NCBI GenBank assembly: GCA_948144175.1
Contig: CANXME010000202.1
Location: forward strand, 459,253 to 523,252
DNA: 64,000 nucleotides
Source: Closterium sp. NIES-65
Taxonomy: Eukaryota; Streptophyta; Zygnematophyceae; Desmidiales; Closteriaceae
Direction: 5' to 3'
Of this stretch, positions 19,547-29,924 are shown one piece after another. The translations under genes and the position numbers were made by a program. How positions within the stretch are numbered: position 1 is the first letter of the stretch; the number at the start of each line of letters is the position of its first letter. The notes below the pieces were generated by a model. It was given only the letters and a program-made list of their open reading frames with translations, was not told the DNA's origin and searched no databases.

Positions 19547-22500
19547 TCAAGAAGAGAGCAAGTGAGGCAAGACAGGTACAAGACCCAGCTGGGTACAAAA
19601 GCGCTGATGGTCGCAAGGCGCAAGTGCCTTGGTGAACACATCAGCAGTGTTGGCCTCAGAGGCCACGTAAGCAAGTCGCAACTGACCACGCTGCTGCAGC
19701 TCACGAGCAAGGAAGTAGCGGAGAGCAATGTGCTTCGTTCTGTGCTCCAAGCGCTGCTCTCGACACAAGGCCAACATGGCCTTGTTGTCTACGTACAGCA
19801 CTGGAGGAGAACGAGGCAGCTCTCCAAGGTCAGTCAGCAGGTAGGTGAGCCAGCGAAGCTCCTGTGCAGCCATGGCCCCGGCGTAGATCTCAGCCTCACA
19901 ACTGGAGCCGAGAACCGAAGACGAGCGAGTAGACCGCCACGAGACAGAGCCGGAACCAAGGCTGAAGGTGTAACCCTGTGACGACCGCTGCGTAGCCTGG
20001 TCGTCAGCCCAAGAAGCGTCTGCGTGCCCAGTAAGGACCACTGGACTCCGCCCTCCAAGCACTAGCCCCATGCCCGACGTACTGCACAGGTAGCGCAATA
20101 CCCTCTTCGCTGCAGCCATGTGCTCTGGTCGGTGTCTCCCAGGAGCAACATAGCGTGCAAGGATGCTCAGAGGGTATGCAAGGTCAGGTCGTGTGCAGGT
20201 CATCAGGTACATGAGGCAGCCAACAAGCTCTGCATACGGACCACTCGACTCTACGGACTCATCCGAAGGCAGAGCTGAGAGTGAGTGGCGAGTAGGCAGA
20301 GGAGTGGCCTGAGGCGAGGAGTACGTGAAGCCGAAGCGCTGAAGGACCTGCTGCACCATGTGTGACTGAGTCAGGGTAATGGTGCGGCGTGCTCTGTCCC
20401 GGGTGATCTGCAAGCCAAGGTAGCTGCGCAGTTCACCCAGGTCTGTGCACGTGTGTCTCTTCAGCAGCTCGGACTTCACGTAGGCGAGTCCAGCAGTGTC
20501 CGCTGTGGCAAAGACCAAGTCGTCGACGTACACGAGGATGTAGAACGGCGGCAGGGAAGTGTCGGTGCGAAGAAACAGCGACGGGTCAGCAGTAGAAGGA
20601 GCAAACCCAAGAGCCGCAAGCGTAGTCCTCAGTGTGTCGTGCCACTCACGCGGTGCCTGGCGGAGACCGTAGACTGGCCGTCGGAGGCTCCACTGGGTGC
20701 CAGGAGGGAAAGTCCCAGTGAAGCCAGGCGGACGGCGCAGCAAAATCTCCTCGTGCAGGCTACCCTGCAGGAACGCAGTGCTGAAGTCGAGAGAGTGAAG
20801 CTCGTAGTCGCGCTGAGCGGCAATGTGCAGCAGCACCCGAAGAGTGGTCATCTTCGGGGTGGGAGAGAAGGTCTGAAAGTAGTCAACTCCCTGCCGCTGA
20901 CTGAAGCCACGAGCCACGTAACGCGCCTTGAAGACAGGCGGCGAGCCCGGCGGCCGCTTCACCCTGAAGATCCACATGCCACTGACGATGTTCGCCCCAG
21001 GAGGGGGAACCGCGTCAACGTAGGTGCCTGTGGACTTCCAGGAAGCCATCTCTGCATCCATAGCTGCCTGCCACTGAGAGGAGTAGGGACCCTCTACGGC
21101 CTCCGCGTAAGAACGCGGAGTCGGGATGTCTAGTGCATCCGGGTCTCCCTCAGGGGCTAGCAGTACAGACGCGAGACGAGGTGAAGCAGCGGCTAGACAC
21201 TGGAACTCCTCCTGCCTGTCCTCTAGGACGTCCGTGCCAAGGGCACACTCACCCCCGACGGACGGAGGACAGGCGGACTCTGACTCAGCGACAAGACGAG
21301 CAGCGTAGTCTAGACGACAGCGCGCAGCAAAGTCGACAAGCTCAGTGACAAGGGCAGACGCAGCAGACGACTCGAAGGAAGGGTCAGTGACAGCAGTAGC
21401 AAGGAGACGCGTGACAGTAGGACTGGCAGCACGAAGAGAGTCCGACTCCGGGTCGGCAAGAGCAGGAAGAGAGGAAGCAGGAGGAGAAGGCAAAGGGGCA
21501 CGCAGAGGAGCAGTGGACGGACGCAGTGACATCCGGTGCGTGCCAGGGACAGGAGGAGGACGCTGACGCGACCCGCGACCACTAGCGCGCTCAGTACGAA
21601 CAGGCGACGCAGGACGAGACGCAGGCTCACGACGCTCAGTAAGGCCTCCAGTCGGACCAGCGTAGGGAGAAGGAGCAGGCAAAGGGGAGGCAGGCTGTAG
21701 CTGTGGCTGTGACCGGACAGACTGCGGACCCTCTAAGGGAGGAGGAGGAGGAGCAAGACCAAGAACCTGCTCCAGGAGCGGAACGAAGTACGGTCGAGAC
21801 CGCGCGGCGACGCCAGAAACAGCAGGGACAACACCAGTACCCCCAGCAGGAGTACCCGCTCCAGCAGCACCTCCAGCAGCACCTCCAAAGTCAGAGCCAA
21901 AGCTTCTCCGAAGCTGAAGACGAGCTGCGCGGATCCAGTCGATCAACACCTGAGTGACCTCACCCTTGCTGCGCAAGGGGAAGACTGTGGTGTAACGCGA
22001 GTAGTCGTCAACCACCAGCAGGAAGTAGCGCTCCTGACCCTGTCCACGGACGCGGGCTGGGCCCCACACGTCCATGTGAAGCGTCTGCAACGGGGCCTCT
22101 GTCGGAGGAAACTGGGAGGAGTGAGGGGCAGCACGCTGGCGCCCCTCGACACAGGGGACACAGGCAGGGCCAGGGCCCGGAGGAAGGGGAGGGAGGGACC
22201 GGGGAAGACCAGACACAAGGACCCGCGAGGCCATGCCTCTGAGCCGAAGCAGAGAGGGGTGGCCAAGGCGGTGGTGCCAGAGGAGGGTCTCGTGAGACAG
22301 ACGACGACACGAACAAGGGGCAGACTCAGGACCAGACCTGGACGCTGCAGCAAACACCTGACCAGACGAAGGGGCCCTACCAGACGCAGTACCTGGAGGA
22401 GAAGCAGTGGTCAGTGTGTACAGGCTCGACCCCGGCCGGCGTGTAAACGTAGCCAGGTGGCGACCTGTATCCGCCTCCGTACAGTGGGTCACCCGCTGAC

Positions 22501-24337
22501 GAGCAGGGGTGAACTGGTGGACACCTGCATCCTGGAGGTCAGCACCACTCACCAAGTTCGTCGAGAACGAGGGGAGGTAGAGACCAGTCAGGGTGCCAGA
22601 GGGGGCCGCCGGACACGGGAGGACAGTGGAGAAGCGAGACAGGACAGGCCCCCCAGAGGGGTCCGCCAGGGACACCGCAACAGGCCGACTCAGCGGCGTG
22701 AGAGTGGTGCGGTCCCTAAAGAAGGAGCGAGACGCTCCAGAGTCAAGGGTGAAGGTGTGAGAGGCCGAAGCCGACACAGTACCTGAGAGGGCGGACTCAC
22801 CAGTACCTGAAAGCACAGACGCACTGGCACCTAGAGCAGCAGCCTCACAAGTACCTGACGCGGCAGTACCAATGCCCGGGTCGGGCGGGAAACACCGGTA
22901 ACAGTCATCCTCATCACTACCAGTCACAGCATACATAGCAGAGAGAATAGCATCAAAATCAAGATCATAAATAGCTACACCAGCCCTAGACAGCTCTCCC
23001 CAGCGGGGGATCTCAGCGGCCTCCGGAAACTGCTGACGCCAGGCGTCGGTCAGGCGGCCAAAGCAGCGACGGGCTGTGTGGGCGCCTCCACACCTCTCCC
23101 CTGCACGGTCACCAGTGCGAAGAACGTAGGGGCAGGGACCAAGCGCACCACCGCGCTGACGCTGCAAGTACCACTCACGGAGCTGCTGAGGGCCGGGGAC
23201 GGTGCGAGAGCGCTGCTGCTGCTGCGGCTGCTGCTGCGGCTGCTGCTGCTGCTGCTGCTGGCGCTGACCACCCCCAGAGCTGCTCCGCTGGGACGAGCCA
23301 CTCCGACCCCCTCCTCCACCGCCACCCCCGCCTCCACCGCCACCCCCGTCGCCACCGCCACCTCCCCCACCAGGACCGTCGCTCCCACCGCTCCCACCGC
23401 CTCCTCCGCTACCACCTCCGCCGCCACCTCCGCCTCCACCGCCGCCACTACTACCTCCACTCCCGCCACCACCCCCCCCGCCACCCCCACTCCCCCCTCC
23501 ACCCCCACCGCCTCCTCCACCGCCCCCTCTGGCTCCACCCGCTCCCTTGCCCCCCTTGCCCTTGCCAGTGCGGCGTCTGCCACTGGAGGCAGACGCCGCG
23601 CCGACCGACTCAAAACCAACGAGGTCGGCCGCAGCGGCAGAGGCGACAGAGGGCAGCAGGGGGGAGGGACCACACCCCTCAAAGATGGGGGTGCGAGGGT
23701 CACCCCGAGAGGCCCCTACAGCGACAATACTCTTCTCAGCCGCTAGCAGGGACTCCTCAAGGAGGTCGACAGTGAGAGTGGTGGGACAGACAGAGAGAAA
23801 CTGGTCCCTAACGACACGAAGGGACTCAGGGAGACGGGTGACGAGAAAGTAGAGAGTGATGTACATGGGAGGAGGGTTCGCAGCGCGGAACTCAGCAGGA
23901 AGGGCAGCGCGGTAGCGGGTGTCACTAGCGCGGAGGTGGGTAACGAGGTCAGCGACAGTGGGAAAGGAAGCGAGGTCAGGGAAGAGAAACGGTAGCATGA
24001 GGCGGCTGAGGGTAGCGGAGGAAGGGGAGGAGTAGCGCGCAACTACAGCGTCGTACAAGGCCTGAGCGGTCTTGCACTGACTAAAGTGGGCACGCTCAGA
24101 GGAAGGGAGGTGGCGACGCACAGCAAGACGTGCAGCAGCATCGCGGGTCGCCCACTTGGAGCGAACGGCAGAGTCAGCATCAGCAGGCGGGGCAGGGACA
24201 GCGCCAGAGACAAAGTCAAAGAGAGAGACCTCATCTACCGCATCACACAGTAAGTACAGGTGCAGGTCCTCGATCCAGACGGCAAAGTCAATGGCCCTCC
24301 CCTCAGCGTCAAAAGTGAGAACATTGGGGGTGGCCAT
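19547..24337 (-). CDS. Copia E gag-pol polyprotein lacking most of integrase (1596 aa)
   Basis: Start chosen at ATG 24337 (GCCATGGCA context, MATPNVLTFDAEGRAIDFAV), matching K and L; the open frame upstream is leader. Order: gag to about 23600; poly-Gly; Gln-rich; Cys/His finger CGGAHTARRC; aspartic protease FTLDSGASRSFF (about 22735); GAG-pre-integrase HHRLGH; integrase start DVWGPARV and the region to SFGSDF (about 21887). The frame then joins GGAAGGAAGAGTPAGG of the linker, so the second catalytic Asp (LHSDRGGEF), the Glu (NGIAERR) and the integrase C-terminus are absent. RT with YVDD (about 20520) and RNase H follow without a stop to TGA at 19547. Versus L, 378 codons are missing, an exact multiple of three. 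It could make Gag, protease and RT but not a working integrase. Confidence 0.9.
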   Translation of the reverse strand: MATPNVLTFDAEGRAIDFAVWIEDLHLYLLCDAVDEVSLFDFVSGAVPAPPADADSAVRSKWATRDAAARLAVRRHLPSSERAHFSQCKTAQALYDAVVARYSSPSSATLSRLMLPFLFPDLASFPTVADLVTHLRASDTRYRAALPAEFRAANPPPMYITLYFLVTRLPESLRVVRDQFLSVCPTTLTVDLLEESLLAAEKSIVAVGASRGDPRTPIFEGCGPSPLLPSVASAAAADLVGFESVGAASASSGRRRTGKGKGGKGAGGARGGGGGGGGGGGGSGGGGGGGGGSGGSSGGGGGGGGGGGGSGGGGGSGGSDGPGGGGGGGDGGGGGGGGGGGGGGRSGSSQRSSSGGGQRQQQQQQQPQQQPQQQQRSRTVPGPQQLREWYLQRQRGGALGPCPYVLRTGDRAGERCGGAHTARRCFGRLTDAWRQQFPEAAEIPRWGELSRAGVAIYDLDFDAILSAMYAVTGSDEDDCYRCFPPDPGIGTAASGTCEAAALGASASVLSGTGESALSGTVSASASHTFTLDSGASRSFFRDRTTLTPLSRPVAVSLADPSGGPVLSRFSTVLPCPAAPSGTLTGLYLPSFSTNLVSGADLQDAGVHQFTPARQRVTHCTEADTGRHLATFTRRPGSSLYTLTTASPPGTASGRAPSSGQVFAAASRSGPESAPCSCRRLSHETLLWHHRLGHPSLLRLRGMASRVLVSGLPRSLPPLPPGPGPACVPCVEGRQRAAPHSSQFPPTEAPLQTLHMDVWGPARVRGQGQERYFLLVVDDYSRYTTVFPLRSKGEVTQVLIDWIRAARLQLRRSFGSDFGGAAGGAAGAGTPAGGTGVVPAVSGVAARSRPYFVPLLEQVLGLAPPPPPLEGPQSVRSQPQLQPASPLPAPSPYAGPTGGLTERREPASRPASPVRTERASGRGSRQRPPPVPGTHRMSLRPSTAPLRAPLPSPPASSLPALADPESDSLRAASPTVTRLLATAVTDPSFESSAASALVTELVDFAARCRLDYAARLVAESESACPPSVGGECALGTDVLEDRQEEFQCLAAASPRLASVLLAPEGDPDALDIPTPRSYAEAVEGPYSSQWQAAMDAEMASWKSTGTYVDAVPPPGANIVSGMWIFRVKRPPGSPPVFKARYVARGFSQRQGVDYFQTFSPTPKMTTLRVLLHIAAQRDYELHSLDFSTAFLQGSLHEEILLRRPPGFTGTFPPGTQWSLRRPVYGLRQAPREWHDTLRTTLAALGFAPSTADPSLFLRTDTSLPPFYILVYVDDLVFATADTAGLAYVKSELLKRHTCTDLGELRSYLGLQITRDRARRTITLTQSHMVQQVLQRFGFTYSSPQATPLPTRHSLSALPSDESVESSGPYAELVGCLMYLMTCTRPDLAYPLSILARYVAPGRHRPEHMAAAKRVLRYLCSTSGMGLVLGGRSPVVLTGHADASWADDQATQRSSQGYTFSLGSGSVSWRSTRSSSVLGSSCEAEIYAGAMAAQELRWLTYLLTDLGELPRSPPVLYVDNKAMLALCREQRLEHRTKHIALRYFLARELQQRGQLRLAYVASEANTADVFTKALAPCDHQRFCTQLGLVPVLPHLLSS

Positions 24338-24359
24338 GGCAGCAGCTGAAAGTCTCACC

Positions 24360-25300
24360 GGGATGGGAGAGTCGGGTAGGTCAGCAGCAGGCGGCTCGGG
24401 CTGCTCGGGCGGCTCGGGCGGCTCGGGCGGCTCGGGCGACTCGGGCGGCTCGGGCGGCTCGGGCGGCTCGGGCGGCTCAGGTACCGGGCGGCTCGGCTGC
24501 TGCTGGGCGGCTCGGCTGCTGCTGGGCGGTTCGGCTGCTGCTGGGCGGCTCGGCTGCTGCTGGGCGGCTCGGCTGCTGCTGGGCGGCTCGGCTGCTGCTG
24601 GGCGGCTCGGCTGCTGTTGAGCGGCTCGGCTGCTGCTGGGCGGCTCGGCTGCAGTGTAGTGGCGGGGCCGGGACAAGGGACGGCGGGGCCGTCAGGGTGC
24701 AGCGGTGGGGCCGAGACAGGGGACGGCGGGGCCGTCAGGGTGCAGTGGCGGAGCCGGGACAGGCGCAGTGGCGGGGCCGCAGGTTGCAGCGGCGGGCCGT
24801 CAGGATGCAGCGGAGGGCCGCTGGAAGCACCCGCGGCTGAGCAGGCTGCGGGGCCGCGTCGTAGGAGGCGGCAGGGCCGCGGCTGAGCAGGCGGCAGAGG
24901 CCGCGTCGTAGAGGGCGGCGGGGCCGCGGCTGAGCAGGCGGCGGAGGCCGCGTCGTAGCGGGCGGCGGGGTCGTGGCTGAGCAGGCGGCGGAGGCCGCGG
25001 CGTCTGCAGGCGGCGGAGGCCGCGTCGTAGAGGGCGGCGGGGCCGCGGCTGAGCAGGCGGCGGGGCCGCGTCTTAGCAGGCGGCGGGGCCGCGTCTTAGC
25101 AGGCGGCGGGGCCGCGTCCGAGTAGGCGGCGGGGCCGCGACTGGGTGGCGGGGCCGCGTCTTAGTGGCGGGGCCGCGACTTAGTGGCGGGGCCGCGACGT
25201 AAGGGCGGGGCCGCGACGTAAGGGCGGGGCCGCGACTGGACGGCGGGGCCGCGAACGAAGGGCGGCGGGGCCGCAGGGGAAGGGCGACTCGGGGGGGTCG
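24360..25300 (-). repeat. GC-rich leader repeats of E
   Basis: On the plus strand: GGGCGGCTCGGGCGGCTC runs (24395-24480), CGGCTGCTGCTGGGCGGCT units (24490-24660), then GGCGGCGGGGCCGCG units to about 25280. Equivalent in place to the leader of K and L. Confidence 0.85.
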
Positions 25301-25314
25301 CTAAAAAAAGGATC

Positions 25315-25332
25315 GCGCGCCTCGGGGCGCGC
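25315..25332 (-). other. CCGA-loop hairpin of E
   Basis: Minus strand GCGCGCCCCGAGGCGCGC: 7-bp stem, CCGA loop, about 35-50 nt inside the PBS. Confidence 0.6.
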
Positions 25333-25365
25333 TTCGGTGGGCCCTAGGCGAAGTTCCCACAGGGA

Positions 25366-25380
25366 ACCCGCTCTATACCA
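25366..25380 (-). other. Primer-binding site of E
   Basis: Minus strand TGGTATAGAGCGGGT abutting the 5' LTR. Confidence 0.65.
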
Positions 25381-25510
25381 TGTGAAAGGAATGAACAGGA
25401 ATGAATTGACTAAGTCAGAGTTGGGTACAAATACAACCCTAGCAAACTGTACCCCATATGTGCTACCCCACTATGGCCTACAAACATGCATCAGCTATAA
25501 TAATCTGACA
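25381..25510 (-). repeat. 5' LTR of copia E
   Basis: 130 bp, no difference seen from the other LTR; TSD GAGAT follows. Confidence 0.92.
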
Positions 25511-25533
25511 GAGATCTACGCCGGGGCCATGGC
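25511..25533 (+). pseudogene. 23-bp island of copia D RNase H between E and F
   Basis: GAGATCTACGCCGGGGCCAT plus GGC: encodes EIYAGAMA of the D RNase H. It contains the right TSD of E and, at 25529-25533, the left TSD (ATGGC) of the gypsy complex. Confidence 0.88.
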
Positions 25534-25931
25534 TGTGAGGATCTAGGATCGAGTTCAGAAAAAAGAATGAGAATTGAGTCGAATTGAATTGAATTGAATT
25601 GAATCGAATGTCCACCTGGGTACAACACGAGGCTATATATAGGCTCGACACAAGGCCCCGTAACCAGGTGTTACGCGAAGGTTCCGCGGGTCGCGAAGCG
25701 TCCCGAACAGATCCTTACCGAATTCGGTAGAAGGCAATTCGGTGGCAACCGAAAAGCCAGAATTCGGTGCACGTAACCTAGCTCGGTGCTATAACTAAAA
25801 TAAAATATAGGAAAGCACCTAGCCTAGGAAATCAAGCAATTCATGCATGCATATGATTATCCTATGCTAGAAATAGCATGATAAAGTAGAGGCAAGCAAG
25901 CATAGCTGGCATAAGCCGTCGTACTCTCACA
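25534..25931 (-). repeat. 3' LTR of gypsy F
   Basis: 398 bp; contains four or five AATTG units and GGCTATATATAGGCTCG, a possible TATA region. A C-rich tract CGTCCCCCCC (PPT on the minus strand) adjoins it at about 25931-25942. Confidence 0.88.
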
Positions 25932-25941
25932 CGTCCCCCCC

Positions 25942-28900
25942 TCAAAGCTGGGTGGCGTGAGATACACCCTGCTTGAAAAGATAGTCCTTGAGAGCACGGC
26001 GTGCGTTGCCCATATCAGCTTCTGCAACCCAATTGTCCACAGTGGGGTCGTATCCCTTCCAGCGTATCAGGAACTCGAGAGTCTTGCCACCGCGGCGCCG
26101 ATGAGAGAGAACGCGCTGGATCTCGTACTCGGGTTCATCCTGTATGAGAACAGGTGGTGGTGGCGGTAGTTGCCGTCCCTGGAACTGTTGGTTGGGGTCC
26201 TTGTAGGGCTTCAGTAGCTGGACATGGAAAGCGTTGTGAAGCTTCCATGTATCTGGTAAGCGCAAGCGGGATGTAACTGGTGTCACCTGTGCCTCAGCGA
26301 GAAAAGGACCACAGAAGTGAGGCCGGAGTTTGGATGGAAGGTGAGACAGGTTCAAGTTGCGCGTGTCAAGAAGCACCTGATCTCCGGCTGCTACTGAGTT
26401 ATCACGTCGCTGACGATCGGCATACTGCTTCTGGGAGTTCTGCATCGTGGTGAGACGTCGCTGAGTCTTCTCCCATAGCTGCTGCATGGTGGTGACGAAG
26501 TCATGTGCGGCTTGGACGTGTGCCGGTGTAGTTGGCTGCTGTGGTGTGAGTGGTTCCCGTCCGTAACACAGGAAGAAAGGAGTTTTCCCTGTGGCCGCAT
26601 GTGATGCGTTGTTGTAAGCGAACTCTAGGGTTGGTAACTGTGTGTCCCAGTGGCTGACGTCGTCCTTGCAAGCTGTGCGCAGTAACTGTTCAACCACTTG
26701 ATTGAGTCGCTCTGTCTGTCCGTCAGTCTGGGGGTGGTATGCTGAAGACATTGCAAGCTTTGTCCCCAACAGTCCCATGAGCTCCTTCCAGAACTTACTC
26801 GTGAATTTGGGGTCTCTGTCTGAGATGAGTGTAGCGGGGATGCCGTGGATGGTGATGATGCGGTCGAAGAAGAGTCGAGCAGTTGCTTCAGCTGTAGCTG
26901 TGGCGTTGGTCGGTATGAAGTGACCCATTTTGGAGAACTTATGGATCACCACGAGGATGGAATCATGTCCCCGTGAGGTCGAAGGAAGTCCTGTGATGAA
27001 GTCGAGGCTAACGACCTGCCATGGCTGCTCCGGTACGGGTAGAGGCTGAAGTAACCCTGCTTTTTTCTGCTTGCTGCTCTTCATCCGCTGGCACGTGTCG
27101 CAAGAGGTGACGAAATGCTGCACGTCTGCTGCCATCCCGGGCCAGTAGTAATACTTCGCTATCCCTGCTAACGTCTTGTTGCTCCCGAAATGTCCCGCGT
27201 AAGGTACGTCGTGAAACTCCTCCAATAGGATCTGCCGTAGCGGGGCGTAATTCGGTACCCAAATCTTTCCTGAACCCTTCCTTACAGCTAAGTCTTTCTC
27301 CCACTGTAATAGCTTCTTGGTCTGTGCTGTAGCAATCTCTGCGTCCACGGAGTACCCATGTTGGAATAGACCCTTGAGCAGAGGGTTCATCCCGTCGAGC
27401 TGGATGCCTGCTACATGTCCGGGGCGGCTCAACGCGTCTGCCTTGTTGTGTAGCCCGGGCTTGTAGACGATGTCGTAGTGGATGTGAGTTTCCAGGAAGT
27501 CCACCCACCGCACCTGTCGTCCTGAGAGTGTCGGCTGTGACTTCAGGTATTTGAGACTGCAGTGGTCAGTATAGACTGTAGTCTTGGCTCCCTCTAGGTA
27601 ACACCTCCACGCCTTGAAGGCTATGACTAACGCTAAGGCTTCCTTGTCGTGAATGGGGTAGTTTAGTTCTGCTCCGTGTAGCTTCTTACTGAGGTAGGCG
27701 ATGGGCTGCAAACCGCGTCCGTGATCCTGCATCAGTCCTGCTCCGACTGCTTGGTCACTAGCGTCTGCTTCCACCACATAGTCCTTGTCTGGATCCGGCA
27801 AGATGAGTACTGGCGCTGTAGTCAGTGATGTCTGTAGCTGCTCCATGGCTTGCTGATGAAGGGTATCCCATTTGTAGGGCGTATCCTTTTTCAGTAGGTC
27901 GGTCAGTGGCGCTGCTATCTTAGCGTACTGCGGCACGAACCTGTTGTAGTAGTTGGCGAAGCCTAGGAACTGTTGTAGCTCCTTCACATTCTTTGGTACT
28001 TTCCACTTCTTGACGGCTTCGATCTTCCGTGGGTCCACGTGTACGCCCTCGGCACTCACCATGTGCCCGAGAAACTGCACCTTCTTCAGGGCGAAGTCGC
28101 TCTTTGACAGCTTCACGTAGAACTTGTTTTTCCGCAGGATCTCGAACACCTTCCGCAGATGCTCCACGTGCTCCTTCATGTTCTTGGAGTAGATGAGAAT
28201 GTCGTCCAGGTACACCACCACGCACTCGTCCAGCAGGGGTCGTAAGATGTGATTCATCTCCGCCTGAAACGTTGCTGGTGCGTTGCAGAGTCCGAACGGC
28301 ATCACCAAGTATTCCTAGGAGCCGTATCTGGTACGGAACGCTGTCTTGTGGACGGAGTTGTCTGCCATCTTGATCTGCCAGTAGCCCGATCGTAGGTCCA
28401 GCTTCAAAAATACTGTTGCTCCATGCAGTTGATCGAGTAGGTCATCTATGCGCGGTATGGGATATTTGTTTTTGACTGTCTATTTGTTCAGTGCGCGGTA
28501 GTCGATGCACATCCGTAGACTGCCGTCTGGTTTTGGAGTGAAGAGAACTGGTGCGCCGTAGGGAGAGGTGGATGGGCGGATCAGTTGTCTGTCCAGTAGA
28601 TACTCTATCTGTTTTTTCATGTCTGTCAGTTCAGTCGGACTCAGTCGGTATGGTGCACGTGAGACGGGTTTCGCACCTGGTTCCTCCACGATCTCGTGCT
28701 AGTGGGTGCGTGCTGGAGGTACGCCCGCAGGTAGGTCGTCGGGCATTATATCCTTGTACTGCTCTAAGATCTCTTGCACTGCTGCAGGTAGCTCGGAACT
28801 CGGCTTCTCCTCCTCTGCTGCTGCCATAACCAGTGCTAGGTAACCCGTGTTACTCTTGTTCACCGTCTGTTCGAACCGTGCCAGTGTTGTTTCAGGTACA

Positions 28901-29924
28901 TCCCCTGTATCCGTCCAGCTTCGCAGCTCCACTCGTTTCCCGTTGTTGTAGATGCACACCTTGCTGTTGACCCAATCGATCTCGGGGTTGAACCGCTTCA
29001 GGAAATCTCGCCCCAAGATAAAATCTTATCCTTTGATGTTGGTGACTGGTAGCTTCGGCTTCCGCCTCAACGCACCTATATGCAGTTGCAGCGATGCTTC
29101 GCCGTGGATAGGAAGCTTCGTACCGTCCACCATGGTTGCTGAAAACTGGGTCTCTTCCGCCTTCTCTCCAATTTTCTCCAATGCTCCGCGGTCACACACC
29201 GAGTGAGATGCACCTCTGTCCACTAGTGCCTGGAGGCGTCGCCCATTGCATAACACCTCGAGGAGTAGTGGTTTCTACTGTGCTGAGTAGCCAAAGAGGG
29301 TCTTGTTAATAGGATCATAGGGTACATCAAACTTAATACCTTCCCTTTTTCCTATACCTGACTCAGCGCTTTCCAACTTCACCTGGGGGGTAGGAGGATT
29401 TTTCCGAGGCTTGTATAATTTTTCCTGAGCCTGGATGTCTCCTCTAAGCCTTGGCAGCTGTGTAGTCTTCACCTGTGGGCGACGGGGAGCGTTAACACTA
29501 TGCTGCGGGGAGAGAATATTAACTCCACGGAACGCACGACCCTTCTCTACGCTCCGTAGTATTTTGCCCAACTTCTCAGGTACCTGAATAATTTCTAAAG
29601 GCTTTTTCTTGGCCTCTAGACCTCCCCTGAATTTTTTGAAGGCTTGTAAACCACGAGAAGCAATATTATTCGTTAGAGCATCTTTATAGGATACTTTTAA
29701 CGAATTCTTACTTTCATGGGTGTTCGGCTAGAGTTTCCCGGTCGGTGCAGAGTCTTTTTTCGCGGAGCCTCCATTCGCCTCGGCGATTTCCCCTGATGCC
29801 GGCCGGTCGTGACGTTTTAAATTCGCGCCATCATTTTCTCCTTTTTTCACCCGCTCCGAAGTCGCCACGTCGTCGCCTTTTCCTGCTTTTCGGATCTTAA
29901 CGCGATCGCCAGGTCGATCCGCGG
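25942..29924 (-). pseudogene. Gypsy F pol: protease, RT, RNase H, integrase, chromodomain
   Basis: All pieces are in one minus frame (also open back to 30051, overlapping gag), broken by six stops: TAG 29728-29730, TAG 29275-29277, TAA 29026-29028, TAG 28699-28701, TAG 28480-28482, TAG 28315-28317. The uninterrupted end is 788 codons (28308-25942). Protease loop LVDRGASHS has Arg where Ser/Thr of D-S/T-G is expected. [34 protein letters not shown] (about 28200). RNase H: VEADASDQAVGAGL. Integrase: HFGSNKT...CDTCQRMK zinc finger, LDFITGLP, LISDRDPKF, YHPQTDGQTER. Chromodomain: YEIQRVLSHRRRGGKTLEFL, then WKGYDPTVDNW. Ends in TGA at 25942. Confidence 0.92.

Larger units (their letters stand above)
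19213..25510 (-). mobile_element. Copia element E, full ends, in-frame integrase deletion, TSD GAGAT
   Basis: LTRs 19213-19342 and 25381-25510 (130 bp) appear identical. TSD GAGAT at 19208-19212 and 25511-25515. Read on the minus strand: 5' LTR, PBS, hairpin, GC-rich leader, one long gag-pol frame, 3' untranslated region, PPT, 3' LTR. Identical LTRs indicate a recent insertion into D although the integrase is gutted, so integrase was probably supplied in trans. Confidence 0.93.
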
